Made by a program: the position numbers and the translations under genes. A model generated the notes under the pieces. That model was given only the letters and a program-made list of their open reading frames with translations. It did not search any database and had not been told where the DNA came from. Below are positions 7,959 to 16,305 of a DNA stretch of 17,517 bases, piece by piece (positions within the stretch are counted from its first letter, which is position 1; every line of letters starts with the position of its first letter). Source of the stretch: Linderina pennispora (Eukaryota; Kickxellomycota; Kickxellomycetes; Kickxellales; Kickxellaceae); NCBI RefSeq assembly GCF_002104995.1, contig NW_024468448.1, positions 1-17,517 of the forward strand, given 5' to 3'.

Positions 7959-9158
7959 ATGGAGTCGTACCCGCGCGCCCAGTTCCTGCCGTTCGAGATA
8001 ATTCAGCATATTGCCCAGTATGGTATAGCCGGCAAGGGTGCCCAAGTCGTGCCCGCATGCAGTGTGCTCGGCAAAGACATACGCGAGCCAACCCAAATCC
8101 AGGGCATGCTGTGGGCGTGCCGCGCTTGGCGCTGTGCAGCCCTGCCTTTGTATAGCTCGACAGTGACGGTCCGCGGCCGGTCTGACGCCCGCACGCTCTA
8201 CTGGGGTCGGCGGGGGCTTACGAGCCGCAAGGCATCGTCCCTGGGCTGGTCGCATCACGTGCAGAAGGTTGTTATCGTAGCCTCATCGATGGGCGTGATT
8301 GCTGATGAGGTTCTGCAGGAGCTGGGTGCCTCCTGCTTGTTTGCCAATGCCACACATGCAGAACTGCAGGTGTTTGGGAGCGACCATGGCAGGGTGGATG
8401 TTGGCGGGATCATGAAGGCGATGCCGGTGGCGATGCCTGGACTGAGCCGAGTGGATTTGGGCGTGCGCAAGGCATGGGTGGCGGGCGTGGAGGGGCGCCT
8501 GGTTCAGAATGTCGATCTTGTGGCGTGTCCGGCGCCCCAGTTCTCCACCCCCACGGTTAAGCTCAAGAGTCTGACGATTGACCCGTCCGGGCCAGATCCG
8601 CAGTCGTGCTTTGCGCTAGCGCGTCGCTGCGCGTCGACCTTGGAGTCGCTGACCGCGCGGTACATCCATATTCACGATTGTATCCAGCTCATCCAGGACT
8701 CGCACGGGCGTAGCACCGAGTATCCGAATCTCAAGCATCTGGAAATTGACGCTCTGGGCGCCTATGAGGACAATGCCCTGGCTACGCGCTTGGCCCCGCC
8801 TGGCACTCCGTTCCCGAACCTCCAGCATCTGGGCTGCAAGTCCGCGTATCCGTTTGCCAACGACGTGCTGTTGCGTGGATGCCATGCGTCGTTGCTGAAG
8901 CTGGAGATTGCTGTTGATGCAGCCTTGGCTGGCCAGCTGTTCCCGCCTGATTCCTCAGGGGACCTGCTGCTGGCAAAGTGCTTGCAGCTGCGGGAGCTGG
9001 AGATCCAGGTCATCACCCGTAGCGGAGCGTCGGACGATAGGAACCGTGTGCTGCATGATCGCGTGCTTCATCTGGCGTTCGCTGCGCCGTTGCTTAACCG
9101 ACTGCGCATCTGCTATCCAAACTCTCAGGCTGCGGAGTACAAAGACAGGCAGGGATGA
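7959..9158 (+). CDS. F-box-like protein with leucine-rich C-terminal region
   Basis: A possible substrate adaptor for an SCF ubiquitin ligase. The frame from the ATG at 7959 gives 399 residues; an in-frame ATG 87 bp upstream (7872) would add a leader without conserved features, so the later start is preferred because the F-box begins at once. The F-box-like segment spans about 9-67: FLPFEIIQHIAQY, then an insertion of about 28 residues, then MLWACRAWRCAALPLYSS with the usual Cys/Trp pattern. The rest has irregular LRR-like strands (LKSLTIDPSG, LKHLEIDALG, LQHLGCKSAY, LLKLEIAVDA, LRELEIQV, LLNRLRICYP) at intervals of 30-60 residues. It matches the style of large lineage-specific F-box families in fungi, but the weak motif leaves the ligase role unproven. 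It is transcribed away from the zinc-finger gene. The protein ends soon after the last leucine-rich unit and may be slightly truncated. Confidence 0.75.
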   Translation: MESYPRAQFLPFEIIQHIAQYGIAGKGAQVVPACSVLGKDIREPTQIQGMLWACRAWRCAALPLYSSTVTVRGRSDARTLYWGRRGLTSRKASSLGWSHHVQKVVIVASSMGVIADEVLQELGASCLFANATHAELQVFGSDHGRVDVGGIMKAMPVAMPGLSRVDLGVRKAWVAGVEGRLVQNVDLVACPAPQFSTPTVKLKSLTIDPSGPDPQSCFALARRCASTLESLTARYIHIHDCIQLIQDSHGRSTEYPNLKHLEIDALGAYEDNALATRLAPPGTPFPNLQHLGCKSAYPFANDVLLRGCHASLLKLEIAVDAALAGQLFPPDSSGDLLLAKCLQLRELEIQVITRSGASDDRNRVLHDRVLHLAFAAPLLNRLRICYPNSQAAEYKDRQG

Positions 9159-9792
9159 CTGCATCCCCGTGTCCTCTGCTGATCGGCATAGTGGGGGAGG
9201 ACCGCGGGCTGAGAATGAAATGCGTCTACTCTGTTAGTGGTAATGCTTTTTGATGTGCGGTTTACCCAGAATGCTATTATCTGTTTCCCGTTATAGTTCG
9301 GCCCTTGAGGTCTGGAAATCGGCCAGGCCGGGTATGCGGCGCCAGAGTGTGAGGGAAAGGGCACATGTGGGGGTTGCATGTGCGGGGAGTAGACAAAGGT
9401 TGCGCTTCTTAAATAAAGCGTGCGATCGGCACGATGTTTTGATTGGCGAAGCGAGAGGCTCGGATGGGCTGCTGTGTGGACCGTGTACACGCTGTAAGAC
9501 CAAGGCTTTCTAGGTCTCAGTTCCGCATTTGAACTTTTTCTTTTCTCTTTGCTTACATTTTCTCCCTCTCTTGTCTCATAGAGCGGATTGTTTTCGTCTA
9601 TTCTGTTCCCTGGCGTTTTCTTCTTTGGGCATGTATTCATTAACTCGCGCTTAGATTTAACATCAACCCCTTATCTTGTACTTGCCAGTACCCTACATAT
9701 TCTCTTTCCCTATCTCTACTCATTTTTCTTTTGTTCTTGTGAACCGTGTCACTGGTTCCTTTGGGAAGCCCCCCCTTCTCCCTGGCAAACAT
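9159..9792. promoter_or_regulatory. Intergenic region and probable 5' UTR of the thioredoxin-like gene
   Basis: 634 bp follow the F-box-like stop. From about 9520 to 9790 the plus strand is strongly pyrimidine-rich (CTTTTTC, TTCTCTTTG, CTCCCTCTC), typical of fungal transcription start regions. The same stretch happens to stay open upstream of the thioredoxin-like start (from 9676), giving a spurious hydrophobic N-terminus. No other gene is seen. Confidence 0.5.
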
Positions 9793-11493
9793 ATGGCTTC
9801 AATGGCGACAGACGGCCATGTACATTTCCCTCGGCGGCCGTCAACAGCGCAGGGCAGCCAGACTGTGCGGTCTCTGCACCTGAGCCGGACATCAACAGAC
9901 TCGCGGCCTACGACAGCACAGTCGATGCGGTCACCGACAGGAGATGGATTTGCAAACCACCGGGCACTCACACTGGGCCTGACAAAAGCCGAGGCGCGGC
10001 CGCCCATGCCGTGGTTTGCCAAGAAGGAAGAGCCCGTATCGCCGCTGGCTGCACACTCGCCTGGTGCTGCCACACAGCGGCTACGGCTGCCGAAGCGGCG
10101 AGCGGGATCAACAGCGCGCAGCAACTCGGCAGCTACAGTCATTGATATAGACAGCATAGGCGGGCCAATGTCTGTGCCCTCTGGGCTGCCAGAGGTGCCG
10201 TACACAGAGGCAGACAACGACTCAGTCACAAGCTATCCGGCTACCTTGACAGATGCTGGTTTTCCTGCAGATGCATCAACAAAACCGGTCCGTGGCACGC
10301 GCAGCATGAGTGTTGTGCGGAACAGCATTGCGCTGAGTGCATCATCTCGCGCCAGTCTGACACATCGGCTCAGTGCCAGCGGCTACATGACGTATACCCC
10401 TAGCAGCTCTGTTACGCCGACGCTGCCGGTATATGCGCGGCCACCAGCGTACAGCTCTGAGCTGCCGCGACTGTCTGGCGAGACCCCATCCAACAGCGTT
10501 GAGCTGACAATTCGCCTCAGCGTCGATGCCAGCCGTGCGCTCAGCTACCAGCGGCTGCTCGAAGGTGACACGGTACTGGCAGACCTGGTGTTGCTCGAGG
10601 ACGAGTTCCAGCGCACCGTGACACCCAGACGCGCAGGGTTCGGGCGCAAGCTGATTGGCCTGTACTTTGCTGCGACGTGGAGTGCCGAGTGCGACGAGTT
10701 CTCGCCAAAGCTAGCCGGGGTGTCGTCAGCACACTCGTACGACCTTGTTGTGGTCCATGTATCGGCCGACAACCATCCGGCGGATATGGCGCGACTGATG
10801 GGCAGCACCGGCTGGCTGGGAGTGCCGTGGAGCGAGCGCAGAGTGCGCGAGGATCTGATGGAGCGGCTAGGCGTCAGTGTCAGCGACCTGCCGGTCCTGG
10901 TGGTGCTCGATGGAATGACGCACCGGGTGATCACCACGCGCGGAAGGCAAGACGTGGAGGCGAGCCCGCTGACATGCGTGGCCGAGTGGATGGAGAGCCG
11001 CAGCGGACTATCGTGGTGGAAGAGAGCAACGCCATGGTAAGTTGGTCATGGTGAAACCTTGGCACGCATTTTGGTGCTATGCTCTGTCTCTTGTCCATGA
11101 AGGGTTTGCTGCTGGCCTTTTGTTTGATACGCGCTCTTTTCACTTTTGTCTATATCCTCCTTCCCCCTACACATTGCGATCTCGACTTGGGTAGTCAGCA
11201 TGACTTGTCTTGTCGGTTCTGATTCATACACCACACATGCATTTCGTCTCTTGCACCTACACGTAGAGAAGAATCAGACGCCCCGAGACTAGAACCGCAA
11301 CCCCCAATTATAATGTTTATTTTTATATCGTCCTCTTGAATACAAAGCTAAAACCGGTGCTGCTACTCTTGGCAAATGTAGGGTCGCGCGATTCATCATG
11401 GCTCTTGTTCTATGGCAGCTGGCGGTGATCGTGTACGAGTTCATTTGGACCGGCGAGATTGGCCACCTTCAAAAGATCTCGCTCCCCCGCTGA
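9793..11493 (+). CDS. Nucleoredoxin/tryparedoxin-like protein with WSxxC site and predicted C-terminal membrane tail
   Basis: The preferred model has exon 1 at 9793-11036 and exon 2 at 11382-11493, giving 451 residues; unspliced, the frame would stop at 11040 after 415. Residues 1-270 are Ser/Thr/Pro/Arg-rich and probably disordered. Residues about 283-395 form a thioredoxin fold of the nucleoredoxin class: LIGLYFAATWSAECDEFSPKL at the active site, WLGVPWSERR, and LPVLVVLDG with the cis-proline at 367. The catalytic motif normally reads WCxxC; here the first cysteine is Ser297 and only Cys300 remains, so classical dithiol reduction is not expected. Exon 2 adds a hydrophobic segment at about 419-437 (FIMALVLWQLAVIVYEFIW) and a short polar end, suggesting a tail anchor with the redox-like domain in the cytosol. 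ATG 9793 is chosen over 9676, whose extension is pyrimidine-rich leader. No relevant neighbour is evident. Confidence 0.75.
11037..11381 (+). other. Predicted 345-nt intron hiding a membrane-tail exon
   Basis: A consensus donor GTAAGT (11037-11042) overlaps the apparent stop codon TAA at 11038-11040. A TAG acceptor ends at 11381, preceded by a branch-like GCTAAAAC about 30 nt upstream. The join is in phase (TG plus G gives Trp) and continues for 37 codons to TGA at 11491-11493. The intron is much longer than the lipase intron, so a further small exon inside it is possible. Confidence 0.55.
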
Positions 11494-12142
11494 AGCGGCG
11501 AAGGTGTAGAAGCCGGACTTTTAACCAAATCCCCTTGCAAAATAACGCCACTATCAAAAAAGCAATGGCTGGAGCGCTATCATCTAGATTTTTTCTCAGC
11601 ATTATGTATCAGCAATTGCATTTACATTTACACTTCACCACTAGCGACTCCCCGGTTACTGCGATGCTGCAGCATGTGCGACGATTAGATGTGCATGGGA
11701 ATAGTAGCAGCGGGGGATCATTGCAGAAATCTCCAGACATTGTCCTTCTGGAGCTTGCCTGGAGCTGCCGGGTGGTTGCCATTGGCTCTGCGGTCCATGT
11801 AGCTGAAGGAGTGCGTCGCGCTCTGGACCATATTCGGGAGGAAGGGGGAGGTGGCGGCAGCAGTGAACCGCATGAAAAAAAAGCCGTGCTTGGTGCTGAG
11901 CTCTCAAACAAAAAAAAAAAAAGCCATCGTGCTGGGTGGGGGCACCATTCAAACTTCTCTTCTCTGCTCTCCATTCAGGCTTTTCTCGCATTCGTTCTCT
12001 TATTCCGGTGCACAAAACATCCTCTATCTTCCCGAACTGGCAGGCCATTTGTGACGCGTCAATTCAGATAGCCCAGATTCAGCAACCTCCCTGCTCGTCA
12101 CAGTCCCTCCTTCTATTTAGCCCCCTTTGAACAAGCAGAGAC
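11494..12142. other. Intergenic region with A-runs, no convincing gene
   Basis: The 649 bp hold an 8-A run near 11875, a 13-A run at 11910-11922 and a pyrimidine-rich stretch approaching 12130 that suits the leader of the following gene. A long frame stays open (11412-12071, plus), but it is largely low-complexity and its first part overlaps exon 2 of the thioredoxin-like gene in a less natural frame. I see no RNA gene. Confidence 0.45.
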
Positions 12143-14137
12143 ATGAGAGACTTGCATCCTCCACCTCCAAAGCGGATGGAGCCGGGCGCGACTGACAGCC
12201 ACGCGTGGATATTCTCAGACAGGTGCTGATTCGGCGGAGCCCTCAGTACAGAACCATCGGCGAGAGCAGACTCCGCCGGCGCGGCCACTGACGGCTGGGC
12301 GTTCGCAGCGGCCTCCGTCGGTAGCCGGCAGTGGGCCATCGAATTTCCCAACATTCCATATGGGCGCAACAACACGGATACCGTCTGGAGGCAGTGCGAT
12401 GCGGCCGACGGCGTCAGCACGGAAATGCGGCGACAGATGACAGCAGCAGCCTCTGCGGCATCAGCCTCGTCTGCAGCAACTAGCGAGAGATCGCTTAGGC
12501 GATACCATTCAGCAGGGATCTCGCGGTCAAAGTCACCAGCACCAGCGCTAGCGCACAACAGCCCATCGGCGGCGACAAAGGCTGCGGGACGGCGTGAGCT
12601 GGGAATTGCGGGCAGGCAGCAGTCGGAGGCGAGTGGAATGCGTAAGCCTAAGAAACACGCCCAGCCAGACCGACCTGCGGGCGCATGCACTGCCGAGCCC
12701 GACAAGCCGGTCGTCGGCCAACCCGACGCCGCTGCCGCATTCCTCTCTCAGTCATGGTAGCCGCGTGCCATTCGCGGACCAGTGCGCCGGGCAGAGGCAT
12801 CAGGCCAACAAGTCCCAGTTCGGCGTTCCGATTCAGCACGCAGCGGGAGCCATCACCGGACACATGTGCCATCAGCTACCGCGCGCCGTTCGCGGATCCC
12901 AACTGTACCAGGAGCCAACAGGGACAGCCTATACAACCAGTACATGGAGCAGAAAGACGAGCTTCGAAACATGAAGGACATGAACGAGACGCTAGTCAGG
13001 GATATCAAGTCGATGGCCACAGTCAGCGAAAGGCTTAACAGCGAGCTCCAGGAGGTGAAGGAGGATCTCGAGGAAGCGAACAGGCGGGCGTGCAGGGCAG
13101 AGGACCAGTTTGCAGCGCAGCACGCGGTTGAGATGGCACTGAGGAGAAAGATTGAGGCGCTCGAGGTTGTGGTGATGAGCGGGCCGAGCAATGGCAACGG
13201 GCTGCCGTCGCCCCACAGGTCGCAGAGCCGCGCAGGTGGAGGACCACGAGAGTCCGATTCCCGCCGACGACTGGCGCGAGGACGCGACGCTTATTCGGCG
13301 CGGCATAGAGAGCATTCACGCGTCATGCACCATGGCGCAGCCCGAGTCGCAGATGGATCGCGAGAGCCGCCAGGGGCTGCGGTTTGTCGAGCAGCAGTTC
13401 CTGGGCCGCGACCTGCCCGACCCATCTGGCGGCTCTCCTGTGCGCAGCAGGAATCTCGGCAAGTCGCCCAAGGTGCTGACGCCACAGCAGCAGAGGCGCC
13501 TGGCCGACGAGGATCTGGTGGCGCGGCGGCGGTCGACGATGCTGTTTGAGGGGCTGATCCAGCCGTCGCTGGGGCTGAGTCGCGTGAGAGCCTGGCAGCG
13601 CCGCTGCAGGAGTCATCGTCTGGCCAAGGCACGTGCCTGCGGTGCAAGCAGCTGGAGACACGCTGCAGACAGTCGTTATCGACAATGACTATTACCGCGA
13701 GGCCAACACCAAGCTGCAGACAACGTGCGTGATGTGGTGTCGCGCACAACGCGCTGGTACGCCTGTTTGAGCGCGAGCGCCAGAGACGCCGCGAGGCCCG
13801 TGCCGAGAAGCTTGCTGAGGAGTCGCGTGTTGCCGCCCGCGACCGGGCGATCATCGAGGCACAACAGCGGGCGGAGATCGAGGACAGTGATGGACTGGCA
13901 GGCGAGTTTTCGCGCGGACTGCACATCTCGTCTCCCAAGCGCGTGCGTGCCATGGGTGACCCGGCTCAGATCCTCACCGATCGTGTCGCCGCCCCAGTGA
14001 GCCACTCCCATCTTTTTTCTACATACCACCTAAATTTATTGCAAATGTTTGTGTGCTTCTCAGTTTTGCCATTCGTGGCACGCTCCTTCTCAAAGTACTT
14101 GGCAACCAGGAACGCAATGTCCAGGCTCTGTTCGTAG
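12143..14137 (+). pseudogene. Coiled-coil protein gene broken by many frame changes
   Basis: I do not recognise the family. Starting at the ATG at 12143 (MRDLHPPPPKRMEPG) the protein can be followed only by changing frame repeatedly. Disordered Ser/Pro/Arg-rich blocks run from about 12143 to 12880. A clear coiled coil follows at about 12925-13180 (YMEQKDELRNMKDMNETL, then heptads through RRKIEALEVVVM). An acidic/basic block lies at about 13215-13560 (ESPIPADDWREDATLIRRGI), then a cysteine-containing piece with LQTVVIDNDYYREANTKLQ near 13650-13720, and a charged helix from 13748 (ALVRLFERERQRRREARAEK). At least eight segments in alternating frames are needed. The 3' end is uncertain: a GTGAGC donor at 13997 could lead to a 67-nt intron, otherwise the frame runs to 14137 inside the convergent DAHP synthase gene. 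A cytoskeletal or scaffold role is possible. Whether it is a true pseudogene or an assembly artefact is unresolved. Confidence 0.55.
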
Positions 14138-15508
14138 TTGAGCCGCGGGTCGCAGAACGTCTGGTAGTTGACCGGCAGGTCCTTGGCGTCCAGCTCCTGC
14201 GATCCGCCGGTGCACTCGGTGACATGCTCTCCAGTGAGCTCCAGGTGAATCCCCGATAAACGGCTGCCGAGCTCACGGTGGATTGCAATATTGCTGGTGA
14301 TTTCGCTCACGATCGCGTCGAACGAGCGGGTCTTGTGTCCTGACGGTGCCGTAGTCGTGTTGCCGTGGCATGGATCGCAGCACCACACGGGGCGATGCTG
14401 TGTAGCCTGCACTGCCTTGATATGGTCTGGCAAGAACTTGTCGATCTTGTCGGCGCCGTATCTGGTAATCAGCGTGACGCGTCCCGGCTCGAGCAGCGGG
14501 TCAAGGATATCCAGTACACGTACAAGTTCGGCAGCATCCATGGTCGGCCCGACCTTGACGCCTACCGGGTTCTTCACGCCGCGGAAGTACTCGATGTGGG
14601 CGCCATCGAGCTGGCGAGTGCGGTCACCGATCCAGATGAAGTGCGCCGACAGGTTGTACCAGTCGCTGACGGCTGGCAAGGTGGCGTTCCGGGCGTCTGC
14701 GGGCTTGTGTGGCCGGAGGGCGCAACAAACACATTCTCAGGCGCCATTTGGGCCACGGGCCGGGTTAGCGCCTGCTCGTAGTCGAGCAACAGCGCCTCGT
14801 GCGACGTGTACATGTCCACAGTGTTTAGGGCTGACAGCCGGCTGCCGTCAGCGCCAATGACCTTCATGAAGCCCAGCGCGTCGGTGAGCTTGTTTACAAT
14901 CATCTGGTAGTCACGGCGAATATCCTCGCGCCTCACATCCGAGATCCCATGCCTTCGGGTGGTGGATGTCGGCGAACCCGCCCGACAGCAGCAGCCTGAC
15001 ATAGTTGACTGTCGACGCCGAGTGGAAGTACGCTGACAGCAGGCGCTGCGGATCCGGCTTTCTGTCCTTCGGGTCGATGCTGTTGACGTTGTCGCCGCGG
15101 TACGACATGATTTTCTCGCCATCCACAGTCTCGAACGGCGACGACCGGGGCTTCGCGTACTGCCCGGCCATGCGCGCAATACGCACAATCGGCAGGCGCA
15201 TGCCCCAGATCAGCACCAGGCTCATCTGCAGCAGCACTTTGAGCTTGTCCTCGATGGCTGTCGGGTTGCAGTAGTCGAAGGACTCGGCGCAGTCGCCGCC
15301 CTGGAGGAGGAATGCGCGGCCCTCGCCACATCTTTCAGTTGCGCGCGCAGCCGGTCGATTTCGGCCGCGGATACAAGCGGTGGCAGGTTGGCGATGCGGG
15401 AGAGCACCGTGTCCAGCTCCTGCTTATCTTCGTACACGATCTTGCTTGATCGGCTTGGTCTTCCATGACTCTGGCGTCCACTGCTCGGTCTGCTGCGGTC
15501 GCTGACAT
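13966..15508 (-). pseudogene. Class II DAHP synthase (3-deoxy-7-phosphoheptulonate synthase), frame broken
   Basis: The enzyme condenses phosphoenolpyruvate with erythrose 4-phosphate, the first step of the shikimate pathway (cytosol). The start is the ATG at 15508-15506 (MSATAADRA). Conserved blocks occur in order but in changing frames: WTPESWKTKPIKQD, VYEDKQELDTVL, LPPLVSAAEIDRLRAQL, the metal-site Cys block GGDCAESF, GQYAKPRSSPFETVDGEKI, YRGDNVNSIDP, LLSAYFHSASTVNYVRLLL, WIGDRTRQLDGAHIEYFRG, then in one long frame DPCHGNT (metal His), GIHLELTGEHVTEC (metal Glu) and CDPRLN (metal Asp). Five frame changes lie near 15490, 15440, 15325, 14945 and 14695. All catalytic residues survive. Odd points are DPCHGNT instead of the usual DPMHGNT, an extra segment of about 40 residues after EQALTRPV, and about 40 extra C-terminal residues. 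The conserved protein sequence argues for a working gene with assembly indels. Confidence 0.93.
14035..14040 (-). terminator. AATAAA polyadenylation-type hexamer for the DAHP synthase gene
   Basis: AATAAA is read on the minus strand here, about 75 bp before the end of the open frame at 13966. If used, the true stop codon must lie upstream of it, implying one more frame change near the C-terminus. Confidence 0.4.
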
Positions 15509-15618
15509 TGCTGTTTTATGGATATGTGGCAAAGAGATGTAATAAAATGGAGGTGTGAAGTGACTAGCTAATGGTAAGTGAAGGAGAGAGCAAAGGGTGC
15601 GCGGGGTGCTAGCCAAGG

Positions 15619-15625
15619 CTTTATA
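15619..15625 (-). promoter_or_regulatory. TATA box upstream of DAHP synthase
   Basis: TATAAAG is read on the minus strand about 111 bp upstream of the DAHP synthase ATG at 15508, with a pyrimidine-rich leader between (TCACTTCACACCTCC and similar). Position and sequence suit a fungal core promoter. No exact Gcn4-type TGACTCA was found nearby. Confidence 0.5.
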
Positions 15626-16305
15626 CTTTTTGTTTGTGCTCCGCCTTTACGAAAGACCGTCTGGCCTGAGATGTCCAGATGGGCCGCCCTCATTGGTCCA
15701 TTCGGCCGTGGTAGCTGCTAGAAACCCGTCCTACGCGCACTGATGCGTCACAAGCTTTGGTATCTCTATTGACCAGTCCAAAGCGCACCTGGCCAAGGCT
15801 TCTCCGCATAGGTGCCACTCAAGAAAGCTCAAAATCAGCAGTAGCATAGTGTGGCCATCTTGCTGGGCAGTACATCTTGCAACTCATGGCTCAATGGTGG
15901 CTGAACAGCCGGTGGCATATATTGCGCTGCTCCTATTTAAATGCCCAGGCGGCCATCACCGCATTCACTCAACAATATATCACTATACTTGCTCCCCGTT
16001 TGTGCTGCCCAAAGCGACTATTGTCAAGGTCTTTTCGCTTTGGAAGCCGCACCGCCTCATTGTCATGAAATTGGTAGGTCTTGTTTCGGAGATCAGGGCG
16101 GAGCTTGCCATCATCTTTTGCTGATCTTCAATCCAGATGAATATTAGCTACACGCGTGCGCATTCACAGATATCAGGTGACGATTATTTGGTGAAGCTAA
16201 GCTCACAGCATGTTGCCGTAAGGATTAGCATCAGCAACATTGAATGATCCTCACATCGACAATTGGTGAGTATATTTGTTGCTTGGGCCTTAGTCTGTGC
16301 CCTCG
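15626..16305. other. Intergenic region between DAHP synthase start and arylsulfatase end
   Basis: About 680 bp without a convincing gene. A TATTTAAAT element (15934-15942) on an AT-rich background, followed by ATGAAATTG at 16066 and a GTAGGT donor-like sequence, could be the start of a small plus-strand gene, but no following coding exon is evident. The segment next to the sulfatase is probably its 3' flank. Confidence 0.4.

Noticed and set aside
7461-8155. Open frames in the zinc-finger/F-box intergenic region
   Set aside because: Mutually overlapping, Cys/Arg/Ala-rich and without domain character; consistent with chance in GC-rich DNA.
9676-9792. Upstream start adding a hydrophobic N-terminus to the thioredoxin-like protein
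   Set aside because: The added residues come from a pyrimidine-rich leader (Phe/Ser/Pro/Leu), typical of 5' UTR; ATG 9793 opens natural sequence.
11412-12071. Long plus-strand open frame after the thioredoxin-like gene
   Set aside because: Low-complexity and Arg/Ser-rich, contains a poly-Lys stretch from an A-run, and its start overlaps a better exon in another frame.
13291-13953. Long minus-strand frame across the coiled-coil gene
   Set aside because: Arg/Ala/Ser-rich antisense shadow of charged coiled-coil codons.
16266-16293. GTGAGTATAT to CCTTAG intron-like segment on the plus strand
   Set aside because: Only 28 nt, too short for a spliceosomal intron, with no coding exon on either side.
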